Assembly (NCBI RefSeq): GCF_007830035.1
Contig: NZ_VLKN01000008.1
Location: forward strand, 31,595-95,594
Reading direction: 5' to 3'
DNA: 64,000 nucleotides
From: Luteimonas cucumeris
GTDB lineage: Bacteria; Pseudomonadota; Gammaproteobacteria; Xanthomonadales; Xanthomonadaceae
The notes under the pieces were generated by a model. The model saw nothing but the letters and a program-made list of their open reading frames with translations. It made no database searches and was not told where the DNA came from. Positions 45,142-54,564 of this stretch are shown piece after piece. Within the stretch, counting starts at the first letter, position 1. Every line of letters begins with the position of its first letter. A program made the translations under genes and the position numbers.

Positions 45142-46092
45142 TCATCGCGCAGCGGAAGCTTCCGCGTCGGACTCGCGCCGTGCGGTGATCGCCTCGCGCA
45201 AACGCGCGGCCGCATCGCCGTGCGAGAAGACCAGGCGGCCGTTCGCTGCCGAAATACCCAGTTCGCGATAAGCCTTGTCCAGCGACGGGAATTCTTTTGC
45301 GGCCGCATAGTTTCGATAGCGGCCGCCGAAGATATCGCCACCGGCGATCCGGTCCAGTTCGGCGACGAAATCCCGTGGCGCGACCTGCGTGGTGCCGTTC
45401 AGGCAGCAACGCGCGTAGTCCGTCAGCACCGCGTCGAGCGAGCTGTTGTGTTCGCGCCGCAGCGCCAGATCGGCCTCCAGCCAGTAGGCCGCACCGGCCC
45501 AGTACACGCGCATGGTGCCGCCGCGACGGCGGCCCAGTTCGTCCAGCGGCACGCCGCCGAGTGCCTTGCGGCCGCGCTGGAAACCGCCGTCGAGGCGACG
45601 CCAGGCTTCTTCGGCATCGAGCAGGCCGACCCGCGCCCGCAGCACGTTCTGGTAGTAGCTGGCCAGGCCTTCCGCCAGCCATCGGCCCTCGGCACCCAGG
45701 TAAGGATGGAACAGGTGCGACAGCTCGTGCACCGCGGTCCAGTCCTCGCGCAATTGCTCCGGCGTGGCATCGCGGCGGACGAACAGCAGCACGGCCACAT
45801 TGTCATCGCGCCGGGTCTGGCCCCAGGGCACCGGACTGTCGTCGTCGCTGTCGATCTGCTTGATCCGCACCTGCGCGTCGCGCAGCGGAAACCGGCCGGA
45901 CACCGACAACGGGGCGGCGGCGGTGTCGGCGATCCAGCGCTGCAGCTGCTCGACGCGATCGCGGTCAACCACGCCGATCACTTCCACGCGCAGGCGCGTG
46001 TCGCCCGCACGCAGCACGCGTTCGTCCGTCGCCGACATGTCGGTGGCGCCGTTCAGCAGCAACAGCAGCGGCAGCAGGGAGGAGATGGGCAT
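45142..46092 (-). CDS. Exported putative gluzincin metallopeptidase
   Basis: This 316-residue protein has a short hydrophobic N-terminus (MPISSLLPLLLLLNGA) likely to be a signal peptide. The zinc site is visible: VHELSHLF gives HExxH, and the Glu of RWLAEGLASYYQNV about 20 residues later is the third ligand, as in M1/M61-type gluzincins. RVYWAGAAYWLEADLALR also matches M61-like proteins. The annotated frame extends upstream to 46173, but that would overlap the uvrD start. Substrate unknown. Confidence 0.75.
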   Translation of the reverse strand: MPISSLLPLLLLLNGATDMSATDERVLRAGDTRLRVEVIGVVDRDRVEQLQRWIADTAAAPLSVSGRFPLRDAQVRIKQIDSDDDSPVPWGQTRRDDNVAVLLFVRRDATPEQLREDWTAVHELSHLFHPYLGAEGRWLAEGLASYYQNVLRARVGLLDAEEAWRRLDGGFQRGRKALGGVPLDELGRRRGGTMRVYWAGAAYWLEADLALRREHNSSLDAVLTDYARCCLNGTTQVAPRDFVAELDRIAGGDIFGGRYRNYAAAKEFPSLDKAYRELGISAANGRLVFSHGDAAARLREAITARRESDAEASAAR

Positions 46093-46171
46093 GACCGGAT
46101 TGAATGCGAGATGCCCGCTAAAACACCGTGAACGCCTGCCTTTGAACGCATACTCCACGTAAAATGCCGGC

Positions 46172-48355
46172 ATGGATGTTTCCTATTTGCTGGACGGCCT
46201 CAATCCCGCCCAACGCGAGGCCGTCACCGCACCGCCCGGCCATTACCTGGTGCTGGCCGGCGCCGGTTCCGGCAAGACCCGCGTACTGACCCACCGCATC
46301 GCCTGGTTGAACGAAGTGCACCGGGTGCCCGCGCACGGCATCTTCGCGGTGACCTTCACCAACAAGGCGGCCGGCGAGATGCGCGCGCGCGCCGATGCGC
46401 TGCTGCGCAACGGCAGCCGCGGCCTGTGGATCGGCACGTTCCACGGCTTGGCGCATCGGCTGCTGCGCCTGCACTGGCAGGACGCGAAACTGCCGGAAGG
46501 CTTCCAGGTGCTGGACAGTGACGACCAGCTGCGCCTGGTCAAGCGCGTGGTGCAGCAGCTGGAGCTGGACGAGGCGCGCTTCCCGCCGCGGCAGATCGCG
46601 TGGTGGATCAACGCGCAGAAGGACGAAGGCCGCCGCCCGCAGCACATCCAGTCCGGCAGCGACGAATGGGCCGACGTGATGCTGCGCAGTTATGCGCTGT
46701 ACCAGGAGCGCTGCGATCGTGCCGGTCTGGTCGACTTCGCCGAACTGCTGCTGCGCGCGCACGAGCTGCTGCGCGACCAGCCGGCGCTGCTGGCGCACTA
46801 TCGCCAGCGTTTCGGCGAACTGCTGGTCGACGAGTTCCAGGACACCAACAGCATCCAGTATGCCTTCGTGCGCGTGCTGGCCGGCGACAGCGGCCACGTG
46901 TTCGTGGTTGGCGACGATGACCAGGCGATCTACGGCTGGCGCGGTGCCAAGGTCGAGAATGTGCAGAAATTCCTGCAGGATTTCCCCGGCGCGCAGACCT
47001 TCCGGCTGGAGCAGAACTACCGCTCCAGCGCCAACATCCTCAACGCCGCCAACGCGGTGATCGCGCACAATCCGGCGCGCCTGGGCAAGCAGCTGTGGAC
47101 CGACAGCGGCGAAGGCGAGCCGGTCGACCTGTATGCGGCGTACAACGAGATCGACGAAGCCCGTTTCGTGCTGGAACGCATCGGCCAGTGGGTGCGCGAC
47201 GGCGGCAGCTACGGCGATTGCGCCATCCTCTACCGCAGCAACGCACAATCGCGCGCGTTCGAAGAAAACCTGCTCGCCGAGCAGATCCCGTACCGTGTCT
47301 ATGGCGGCATGCGCTTCTTCGAGCGCGCCGAGATCAAGGACACGCTGGCCTATCTGCGCCTGATCGCCAATCGCGCCGACGACGCGGCGTTCGAGCGTGC
47401 GGTCAACACGCCGACGCGCGGCATCGGTGAACGCACCCTCGACGAGGTGCGGCGGCGTGCGCGCGTCGACAGCGTGTCGTTGTGGGAGGCCTCGTCGCGA
47501 GTCTGTCGCGACAGCACGCTGGCTGCGCGCGCCCGCAACGCGCTGGCCGGCTTCGACGCGCTGATCGAGGCGCTGGGTCATGAAGTGCACGAGCTCAGCC
47601 TGCAGGACAAGATCGACCACGTGCTGATGCGATCGGGACTGCGCACGCATTACGCCAACGAATCGCGCGGCCAGCTCGATTCGCGCACCGACAACCTCGA
47701 CGAACTGGTCTCGGTCGCCTCGCGCTTCGTGCGCCGCGACGACGACGAGGAAGCCGCGGACATGTCCGAGCTGGTCGCCTTCCTCGCCTATGCGGCGCTG
47801 GAAGCGGGCGAGGGCCAGACCCAGGCCGGCGAGGATGGCGTGCAGCTGATGACCCTGCACAGCGCCAAGGGCCTGGAGTTCCCGCTGGTGTTCCTGGCCG
47901 GCATGGAGGAAGGGCTGTTTCCCAACCACCGTTCCATCGAGGAAAGCGGTCGTCTGGAAGAGGAGCGCCGCCTGGCCTACGTCGGCATCACCCGCGCGCG
48001 GCAGAAACTGATCCTCAGCTATGCCGAGGCGCGACGCCTGCATGGCCAGGACATGTACGGCCTGCCGTCGCGTTTCCTGCGCGAGATCCCGCCGGCGCTG
48101 CTGCACGAGGTGCGGCCGCGCGTGCAGGTGTCGCGGCCGATGTATGCGCCGCAACCGCGTCGCGACTTCGGCCATGCCCTGGTCGAGGAATCGACCAGCG
48201 TCAGACTCGGCCAGAACGTCGTCCACGCCAAGTTCGGCAGCGGCGTGGTGACCGATATCGAAGGCAGCGGCGCGCACGCGCGCGTGCAGGTCAACTTCGA
48301 CGCCACCGGCAGCAAGTGGCTGGTGCTGGCCTACGCCAACCTGCAGCCGGGCTGA
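46172..48355 (+). CDS. uvrD: DNA helicase II
   Basis: This 727-residue superfamily 1A 3'-5' helicase acts in mismatch and nucleotide excision repair. Visible motifs: Q motif LNPAQREAV, Walker A LAGAGSGKT (28-36), Ia TFTNKAAGEM, II LLVDEFQDTN, III VGDDDQAIYGWRGA, IV EQNYRSS, V LMTLHSAKGLEF and VI RRLAYVGITRAR. The C-terminal KFGSGVVTDIEGSG region is the tudor-like UvrD tail. Length is normal. Confidence 0.95.
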   Translation: MDVSYLLDGLNPAQREAVTAPPGHYLVLAGAGSGKTRVLTHRIAWLNEVHRVPAHGIFAVTFTNKAAGEMRARADALLRNGSRGLWIGTFHGLAHRLLRLHWQDAKLPEGFQVLDSDDQLRLVKRVVQQLELDEARFPPRQIAWWINAQKDEGRRPQHIQSGSDEWADVMLRSYALYQERCDRAGLVDFAELLLRAHELLRDQPALLAHYRQRFGELLVDEFQDTNSIQYAFVRVLAGDSGHVFVVGDDDQAIYGWRGAKVENVQKFLQDFPGAQTFRLEQNYRSSANILNAANAVIAHNPARLGKQLWTDSGEGEPVDLYAAYNEIDEARFVLERIGQWVRDGGSYGDCAILYRSNAQSRAFEENLLAEQIPYRVYGGMRFFERAEIKDTLAYLRLIANRADDAAFERAVNTPTRGIGERTLDEVRRRARVDSVSLWEASSRVCRDSTLAARARNALAGFDALIEALGHEVHELSLQDKIDHVLMRSGLRTHYANESRGQLDSRTDNLDELVSVASRFVRRDDDEEAADMSELVAFLAYAALEAGEGQTQAGEDGVQLMTLHSAKGLEFPLVFLAGMEEGLFPNHRSIEESGRLEEERRLAYVGITRARQKLILSYAEARRLHGQDMYGLPSRFLREIPPALLHEVRPRVQVSRPMYAPQPRRDFGHALVEESTSVRLGQNVVHAKFGSGVVTDIEGSGAHARVQVNFDATGSKWLVLAYANLQPG

Positions 48356-48864
48356 CAGGGGCAGCCGGCACGGCGTGGCACGGGGCGTGCCGGCTTCACC
48401 CGGATTTCATCCGCAACGCGGGCCTCGCAAGGCATCATCCGGCTGCAGTCGCCGCTGGGCAGGAACGGAAACGCGAAGCCAGGTCGTGTCCCGGTGTTCC
48501 GCGCTGCGTCTCCGAAATACGCAGCGGCACCATCGAGCACATTTCCAATGTCCAGATCACCAGCAGCCACCACACTGGTGTGGGAGCGGTGGTCGGCGGT
48601 CTGGTCGGCCTCGGCGTCGGCAGCCTGGTCGGCGGCGGATCCGGACGTGACGTCGCACAGGTACTGGGCACCGTGGGTGGCGCCGTCGCCGGCAATGCGG
48701 TGCAGAAGAAGCACGATCAGCCGATTCCCGGGCAACAGATCGTCGTGCGGCTGAGCAACGGCGTGCTGGTGTCGGTCACGCAGGCCAGCGCCGGCGGTTT
48801 GCGGGTCGGGCAGAAGGTGTATATCCAGGGCAGCGGCGAGAACGCCCGCGTCACGGCGCAGTAA
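48316..48864 (+). CDS. Glycine-zipper 2TM (SlyB-like) protein, start uncertain
   Basis: The C-terminal 125 residues are clearly a SlyB-like outer-membrane protein: SEIRSGTIEHISNVQI, then the glycine zipper GVGAVVGGLVGLGVGSLVGG and VLGTVGGAVAGNAVQ, then GQQIVVRLSNGVLVSVTQ. The in-frame region upstream has no ATG and no signal peptide or lipobox, and the only start codon (GTG 48316) lies inside uvrD. The 5' end is therefore probably frameshifted or degraded. Confidence 0.6.
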   Translation: MAGAGLRQPAAGLTGAAGTAWHGACRLHPDFIRNAGLARHHPAAVAAGQERKREARSCPGVPRCVSEIRSGTIEHISNVQITSSHHTGVGAVVGGLVGLGVGSLVGGGSGRDVAQVLGTVGGAVAGNAVQKKHDQPIPGQQIVVRLSNGVLVSVTQASAGGLRVGQKVYIQGSGENARVTAQ

Positions 48865-49047
48865 CCGCCGTCGGAAAATCGGGCCGTGAAGGGATCGCGG
48901 CCCGTTTGTTCTGCCTGAAAAGTGGCGATGTGGTTTCGACGGCGCGTCGGCACGTCGTCGCGCACGATCGCAGCGCGCGTGACCACCGACACTGGCAGCG
49001 CGCTCCTGCGCGGCGCAACGTCGATCGATCCGTACGGGGACACCGAC

Positions 49048-50232
49048 ATGAGCCGAGAAGCCAGCTGCAACAATCCGGCGCGCCGCCGCCTGCTCGCCGC
49101 CACGCTGCCGGCCAGCCTGATGATGTTCGACCTCGCCCAGGCTGCACGCGCGGCGCCCGGCTACGGTGCGTCCGCGCCGCGTCCGGCGCTCGGCGAACGC
49201 AGCGTGATGCTGATGGGCGACGCGGTGCCGCAGCCCGCGCTGGACTGGTCGCGGCATCTGCAGCAACTGGTCGAACGCACGCCCGATGCGCGCGACAGCT
49301 ATCTGGCCGAGGGCGCGGTGCGGATGCTGGAGACGCGCTTCGCGGCGTTGCTGGGCAAGCCCGATGCGGCGTTCCTGCCGACCGGCACGCTCGCCAACCA
49401 CCTGGCCATGCGCGTGCTCTGCGGGGAGAACCGGCATGCGCTGGTGCAGCACGACAGCCATCTCTACCTCGATGAAAGCAACGCGGCCACCACGCTCAGC
49501 GGCCTGCATCTGGTGCCGCTGGCGAAGGGACGTGCGGCGCCGACGCTGCAGGAAGTGATCGCGGCCATCGACGAAGCCGAAAACGGTCCCTATCCGCTGA
49601 AGGTGGGCGCGATATCGCTTGAAAGCCCGGTCAGGCGCGCCGACGGCGCGATGGTGCCGTATCCGCTGGCACGTTCGATCTCGCAACTCGCGCGCTCCAA
49701 ACAGATCGGCCTGCACCTGGACGGTGCGCGCCTGCTGCTGGCAAGCGGGCTTCCCGGCTTCGAACTGAAGGCGTACAGCGCCTTGTTCGATACGGTCTAC
49801 GTATCGCTGTACAAATATCTCGACGCGCCGTTCGGCGCGATCCTGGCCGGCGACGAGACAGCGATCGCCAAGGTGCGCGACCTGCGCCATGTGTTCGGCG
49901 CCACGATCTACCAGGGCTGGCCGGCGGCGTTGCCAGCATTGGCTGCGCTGGACGGATTCCAGGATCGCTTCATCGCCGCCAGGCGCGTGTCGGAGCAGCT
50001 GTTCGCCGGGCTGGAGGCGGCCGGCGGCTTCACCCTGCGGCCGGTGGAAAACGGCAGCAACATCACTTTCCTCGAGCTCGGGGCCGATCGCGCCGTGGGC
50101 TTGGCGGATCGACTGCGCCAAGCCGACATCCACCTGCGCAAGCCGCGCGACGGACGCGTGCAGATCGACATCAACCAGACCCTGCTCAGGCGCAGCGCGG
50201 ACGAGCTGATCCGCGCCTTTGTCGGCGCATGA
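49048..50232 (+). CDS. Exported threonine aldolase-like PLP enzyme
   Basis: This 394-residue fold-type I PLP enzyme of the beta-eliminating lyase / low-specificity threonine aldolase family has the PLP lysine in SLYKYLDAPFGAIL, with PTGTLANHLAMR and HLDGARLLLASG around the cofactor. It is unusual in starting MSREASCNNPARRRLLAATL, a twin-arginine-like signal, so the enzyme is probably folded and exported to the periplasm. ATG 49048 has GGGGA upstream. The physiological substrate is unknown. Confidence 0.8.
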   Translation: MSREASCNNPARRRLLAATLPASLMMFDLAQAARAAPGYGASAPRPALGERSVMLMGDAVPQPALDWSRHLQQLVERTPDARDSYLAEGAVRMLETRFAALLGKPDAAFLPTGTLANHLAMRVLCGENRHALVQHDSHLYLDESNAATTLSGLHLVPLAKGRAAPTLQEVIAAIDEAENGPYPLKVGAISLESPVRRADGAMVPYPLARSISQLARSKQIGLHLDGARLLLASGLPGFELKAYSALFDTVYVSLYKYLDAPFGAILAGDETAIAKVRDLRHVFGATIYQGWPAALPALAALDGFQDRFIAARRVSEQLFAGLEAAGGFTLRPVENGSNITFLELGADRAVGLADRLRQADIHLRKPRDGRVQIDINQTLLRRSADELIRAFVGA

Positions 50233-50264
50233 AACAGCCGCAAGGGCCGTTGGCAGGAACAAAC

Positions 50265-50294
50265 GAAGAACGGCGCCCTTGGGCGCCGTTCTTC
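50265..50294. terminator. Bidirectional terminator hairpin
   Basis: Arms GAAGAACGGCGCCC (50265-50278) and GGGCGCCGTTCTTC (50281-50294) pair perfectly around TT between convergent genes. It lacks a long U-tract but should terminate both. Confidence 0.75.
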
Positions 50295-50315
50295 ATGGAG
50301 CCGATGCCCAGTCGA

Positions 50316-50705
50316 TCAGGCGACGACGGGTGCGCCTTCCTCGCCAGCCTTGGGATCCGCGCCGAAGCGGTTGCTGCCCTGGTCGCCGGCGATCACGAAC
50401 CACACCAGCAGCACGATCGCACCGATCAGCGGAACAAAGCCGATCAGCAGCCACCAGCCGCTCTTGTTGCGGTCGTGCAGGCGTCGCACGCTGACCGCGA
50501 TGCCCGGGATCAGCACCGCCAGCGCATACAGGCCGCCGATCAACCCGGCCCCGTATTGCTCATCGTAAGTACCGGTCGCCTTGTCGACGAACACCAGCAC
50601 GATCGAGATGATGATGTTGAACAGCACGAACATCCAGTATTCCTTGCGGCGCGCACGCCCCTGGAAGTTGAAGTAGTTCTTCAAAACTTTCAGATACCAG
50701 TACAT
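50316..50705 (-). CDS. DUF805 membrane protein
   Basis: This 129-residue protein shows the DUF805 opening YLKVLKNYFNFQGRARRKEY, then four hydrophobic segments and the conserved VSVRRLHDRNKSGWW. The hydrophilic tail ends GEEGAPVVA. ATG 50705 (MYWYLK) fits the family. It is convergent with the threonine aldolase gene. Function unknown. Confidence 0.9.
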   Translation of the reverse strand: MYWYLKVLKNYFNFQGRARRKEYWMFVLFNIIISIVLVFVDKATGTYDEQYGAGLIGGLYALAVLIPGIAVSVRRLHDRNKSGWWLLIGFVPLIGAIVLLVWFVIAGDQGSNRFGADPKAGEEGAPVVA

Positions 50706-50862
50706 GGCGATTCCCCTACGTTGAATGTCCGGTGGGATGTCGTACGGCCGCCCCCTGCGGCCGTACCCGGCGAATGCTAGCAGTGTTCGCGGGCCGGCTG
50801 CCCCGGATTGACGCGCGGCACCCCCGCCACCGCTTGCCGGCACGCGATCGACGGTGCGTCGT

Positions 50863-52110
50863 CTATTCGCCCAGCCCACTGATCCGCCGTTCGAGGAAGC
50901 GCCGCTCCGGCGCCTGCCGTGCCAACGCCAGTGCGCGCACGTAGGCGGCCCGCGCCGACTCGTGCTGTCCGAGCTGGCGGCAGAACTCCGCCTGCGCGGC
51001 ATGCGCCAGGTGATAGTCGAGCAGTTCGCCGCGCGCGAACAGCGCTTCGACCAGGGCCAGCCCGGTCGCGGGGCCATCGCGCATCGCCACGGCCGCGGCG
51101 CGATTGAGTTCGATCACCGGCGATGGCGCGGCGCGCAGCAACACGTCGTACAGACCGACGATCTGCGCCCAGTCGGTTTCCTCTGCGGTACGCGCTTCCG
51201 CATGCACCGCGGCGATCGCCGCCTGCAGCGTGTACGGACCGAAGCGCCGCGACGACAGCGCGTGATGCACCAGCGCCCTGCCTTCCAGGATCTGCTCGCG
51301 GTTCCACAGCACGCGGTCCTGGTCGTTGAGCAATATCAGTTCGCCGTCGGCCGTGGTCCGCGCGGCGCGGCGCGATTCCTGCAGCAGCATCAGTGCCAGC
51401 AGGCCGGTCGCCTCCGGTTCCGGCAGCAGCGCGATGAGCAGGCGGCCCAGCCGGATCGCTTCCGCGGACAGGTCATGCCGCGTCAGCGTCTCCCCGGAAG
51501 ACGCGGAATAGCCTTCGTTGAACACCAGGTACACGACATGCAGCACGGCGTCCAGACGCTGCGGCAACTGTTCGCGCGATGGCACCTGGTAGGGAATCCC
51601 GGCGTCGCGGATCTTGGCCTTGGCGCGCACGATGCGTTGCGCCACGGTCGACGGCGTGGCGAGGTAGGCGCGCGCGATCTCTTCGGTGGTCAGCCCGCAC
51701 ACTTCGCGCAGCGTCAGCGCGACCTGCGCCTGCTGCGACAGCGCCGGATGGCAACAGGTGAACACCAGTCGCAACTGGTCATCCTCGACGACTTCCTCGT
51801 TCAACAGCGCCGGATCATTGCTCTCGCTGTACAGGCGTTCGGCGATCTCGGTCAGCGAGGCGTCGAATCGCGCGCGCCTGCGCAGGCCGTCGATGACCTT
51901 GAAGCGTCCCGCCGACACCAGCCAGGCGCGTGGATTGTCCGGCACGCCGTCGCGCGGCCACTGCGTCATCGCCGCGGCGAAGGCGTCATGCAGCGCTTCC
52001 TCGGCCAGGTCGAAGTCGCCAAGCAGGCGGATCAACGTGGCCAGCACGCGTCGCGATTCGTTGCGGTAGACGTATTCGACCTGCTGCGTGGCGTGCGAGT
52101 GGCCGGCCAT
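50863..52110 (-). CDS. ECF42-type RNA polymerase sigma factor
   Basis: This 415-residue sigma factor has region 2 (RVLATLIRLLGDFDLAEEAL, then HDAFAAAMTQWPRDG), region 4 (VALTLREVCGLTTEEIARAY) and the long C-terminal helical extension (LLPEPEATGLLALMLLQESR) that defines the ECF42/SigG-like group. Such factors act without a classical anti-sigma and control adjacent YCII/DGPF genes; two of these are encoded immediately upstream on the same strand, 9 bp and 394 bp away. Confidence 0.88.
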   Translation of the reverse strand: MAGHSHATQQVEYVYRNESRRVLATLIRLLGDFDLAEEALHDAFAAAMTQWPRDGVPDNPRAWLVSAGRFKVIDGLRRRARFDASLTEIAERLYSESNDPALLNEEVVEDDQLRLVFTCCHPALSQQAQVALTLREVCGLTTEEIARAYLATPSTVAQRIVRAKAKIRDAGIPYQVPSREQLPQRLDAVLHVVYLVFNEGYSASSGETLTRHDLSAEAIRLGRLLIALLPEPEATGLLALMLLQESRRAARTTADGELILLNDQDRVLWNREQILEGRALVHHALSSRRFGPYTLQAAIAAVHAEARTAEETDWAQIVGLYDVLLRAAPSPVIELNRAAAVAMRDGPATGLALVEALFARGELLDYHLAHAAQAEFCRQLGQHESARAAYVRALALARQAPERRFLERRISGLGE

Positions 52111-52119
52111 CGGTCGCGA

Positions 52120-52473
52120 TCAATCCGGCAATGCACGCAGCGGACGCAGCTCGATGCGGCCACCGCGCGCCCAAGGCAAGCGGGTGGCGACACGGATCGC
52201 GTCGTTCAGGTCGCGGGCCTCGATCAGGTCGACGCCGCCGAGCTGTTCCGCGTCATCCGCGGACGGGTCATCGCTGGGCGCCACGCGACCGTTGCGGACG
52301 CGCAGGCAGGTCGCCGTGTGCGAAGGCTCCAGCCGCCGCGAATCGAGCAACTGCCCGCCCTGCTGCAATTCGTCGGTGCGCGCCCGGCACTGCCTGGCCA
52401 TCGCCTTTACCTCACCTTCCGACAGGGCATCGGGTGATGGCGGGTCGTCGTAGATCAGCACCAGGTACTTCAT
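52120..52473 (-). CDS. YCII-related DGPF-like protein (1)
   Basis: This 117-residue protein starts MKYLVLIYDDPPSPDALSEG, the dimeric alpha-beta YCII fold. The DGPF motif is degenerate (APSDDPSADDAEQLGG), and the end is IELRPLRALPD. It lies between the second DGPF gene and the ECF42 gene. Such proteins partner ECF42 factors, but their activity is unknown. Confidence 0.85.
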   Translation of the reverse strand: MKYLVLIYDDPPSPDALSEGEVKAMARQCRARTDELQQGGQLLDSRRLEPSHTATCLRVRNGRVAPSDDPSADDAEQLGGVDLIEARDLNDAIRVATRLPWARGGRIELRPLRALPD

Positions 52474-52504
52474 GGCGTCTCCGGGCGCAGTGAGCATGCG
52501 ACGG

Positions 52505-52855
52505 TCAGTCGAACTCGGCGACCGGTCGCACCTCGATGCAGCCGATGCGGCCGATCGGCATGTCCGACGCAATCCGCAGCGCCTCGTCCAGGTCACGCGC
52601 CTCGACCAGCAGGAAGCCGCCAAGCTGTTCCTTGGTTTCCGCGAACGGGCCATCGGTGGGGGCTACAGTGTTGCCCTGGCGGCGCAGCGTGGTCGCCGTC
52701 GCCACCGGCTGCAGCGCATGCACGGCGAGCAGCTGGCCGCTTTGCCGCAAGGCCGCGCGATGGGCGCGGGAGTCGCGCATGCAGGCCGCTTCCTCCTCGG
52801 CGGACATCGTCTGCAGCCGCTTTTCGTCGAAATAGGCCAGGCACAGGTACTTCAT
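52505..52855 (-). CDS. YCII-related DGPF protein (2)
   Basis: This 116-residue protein has the canonical TDGPFAETKEQLGGF motif and the family start MKYLCLAYFDEKRLQTMSAE. The end IGCIEVRPVAEFD matches its neighbour. It lies 31 bp upstream of the first DGPF gene and completes the DGPF-DGPF-ECF42 operon. Confidence 0.9.
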   Translation of the reverse strand: MKYLCLAYFDEKRLQTMSAEEEAACMRDSRAHRAALRQSGQLLAVHALQPVATATTLRRQGNTVAPTDGPFAETKEQLGGFLLVEARDLDEALRIASDMPIGRIGCIEVRPVAEFD

Positions 52856-52999
52856 GCGCTACTCCTTGTCGGACGCGAACAGGGGTGTTGACAGTGAATA
52901 GTCGTTGGGCGGCGCCTGGGATCGACAGGCATCGGGCATTCTGTCCGCCGGCGGCAGGCCCGGCGTGAATCCCGTCTCGGGCATCGGCGCCGATGGGGT

Positions 53000-53721
53000 T
53001 CAAGTCGCGTCGTGGAAGATCACGCCGAGCGTATGGCGCCGGCCGCTACGCACGCGGCTGACGCCGTGGCGCAAATTGACGCGGTAGTTGCCGCGCGTGC
53101 CGCGCACGGGCCGCTGACGCACGGCGAACACCACGGCGTCGCCCTGCAGCAGCGGCACGACCTCCGGCCGTGTCTGCCTGCGCGCCGCTGTTCGGTCAGC
53201 ACGAATTCGCCTCCGGTGAAGTCGCGACCGGGCTGCGACAGCAGGATCGCGACCTGCAGCGGAAACACATGCTCGCCGTACAGGTCCTGGTGCAGGCAGT
53301 TGTAATCGTCCGCGCCGTATCGCAGCAGCAACGGCGTCGGTCGCGTCTGCCCGGCCCGGTGGCAGCGCGCGATGAATTCGTCGTGTCGCGGCGGATAGCG
53401 GATATCGCGGCCCATCGCCTGCTGCCAGCGGTTGGCGATCGGCGCCAGGTACGGATACAGGCCCGCACGCAACCCGGCCACGGGCGCCGGCAACGGATAA
53501 GCGAAATAACGGTATTCGCCACGCCCGAAACCATGGCGTTCCATCACCACGCGGCTGCGGTACAGCGATGCGTCGTCGTAACCATCGGCCAATCGTTCAC
53601 AGATGTCCGGTGCCAGCAGCCTCGGCAGTACGGCGTTGCCGCGTGCATCCAGATCGGCGCCTGCCTGCTGCCAGTCCTGCGCATCGAGACGCGTACCGAT
53701 CGCGTGCGATGCCGGCGTCAT
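53000..53721 (-). pseudogene. 2OG-Fe(II) oxygenase, single frameshift
   Basis: ATG 53721 opens MTPASHAIGTRLDAQDWQQA. The HxD iron site is in [16 protein letters not shown], followed by [17 protein letters not shown]. Just after TEQR the frame shifts; in another frame the conserved continuation [16 protein letters not shown] and [18 protein letters not shown] runs to a stop at 53000. Removing one GC from GCGCGC near 53188 restores [14 protein letters not shown]. It is probably either a one-step pseudogene or an assembly error; rejoined it is a complete prolyl-hydroxylase-like enzyme. Confidence 0.85.
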
Positions 53722-53991
53722 GCCCGTGCCTCGCGCGCCAGCAGCGCGGGCATCCGCTCCATGTACATGCGGTAACGGCGCAATGAAGTCCGCGTGCAGT
53801 GGGTCGCGGTCGTGGCGCGTGGCAATGGAATAGTCACGGTCGTCCGGCCTTTCGCGAAGGAGGCATGCAAGGTAACCACGCGACTGGGCCATCGATATCC
53901 GCGGCTTGTCCTTGCGTGCGTTGGCCGGCTGCATTCACGTCATATGGGCTGGCGGTTACGCTGTTCGCACCCTGGGTTTCGACGACCACCG

Positions 53992-54555
53992 ATGAACCGC
54001 AGCGAGAAACAGAAGATGCTGGCCGGCGAGCTGTATTGCGCCGACGACGCCGAGGTCCAGTCCGACCAGGCGGCGTCCCGTGCCTGGATGGCGCGCTACA
54101 ACGCCGCCCTCGAGCGCAGCGACGCCGAGCGGCATGCCCTGCTGGGCGAACGCCTGGCGCAGGTTGGCGCCGGGGTGGTCGTGCGTCCGCCGTTCCATTG
54201 CGACTACGGCTACAACCTCCGCCTCGGCGACGGCGTATTCCTCAACTTCAACTGCGTGGTGCTGGACGTGGTCGAGGTCGTGATCGGCGCCGGTACGCAG
54301 GTCGGCCCGGCGGTGCAGATCTATGCGGCCGACCACCCGCGCGATCCGCAGCAGCGTCGCAGCGGGCTGGAATTCGGCCGGCCGGTGCGGATCGGCCGCA
54401 ACGTATGGATCGGCGGCGGCGCGATCGTGCTGCCGGGCGTGACGATCGGCGACGATGCCCTGGTCGCCGCCGGCAGCGTGGTGACGCACGATGTCGAGGC
54501 GGGCGCGACCGTCGCTGGCAATCCGGCGCGGGTGATCCGGATGCGCGACGGCTGA
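53992..54555 (+). CDS. maa: Maltose O-acetyltransferase-like enzyme
   Basis: This 187-residue hexapeptide acyltransferase has the N-terminal Mac domain (KQKMLAGELYCADDAEVQSD), then beta-helix repeats VVRPPFHCDYGYNLRLGDGV, FLNFNCVVLDVVEVVIGA. The catalytic His lies in IYAADHPRDPQQR, and the end is VAAGSVVTHDVEAGATVAGN. It acetylates a sugar using acetyl-CoA. ATG 53992 matches the family start; the frame remains open upstream. Confidence 0.88.
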   Translation: MNRSEKQKMLAGELYCADDAEVQSDQAASRAWMARYNAALERSDAERHALLGERLAQVGAGVVVRPPFHCDYGYNLRLGDGVFLNFNCVVLDVVEVVIGAGTQVGPAVQIYAADHPRDPQQRRSGLEFGRPVRIGRNVWIGGGAIVLPGVTIGDDALVAAGSVVTHDVEAGATVAGNPARVIRMRDG

Positions 54556-54564
54556 CGCCGACCG

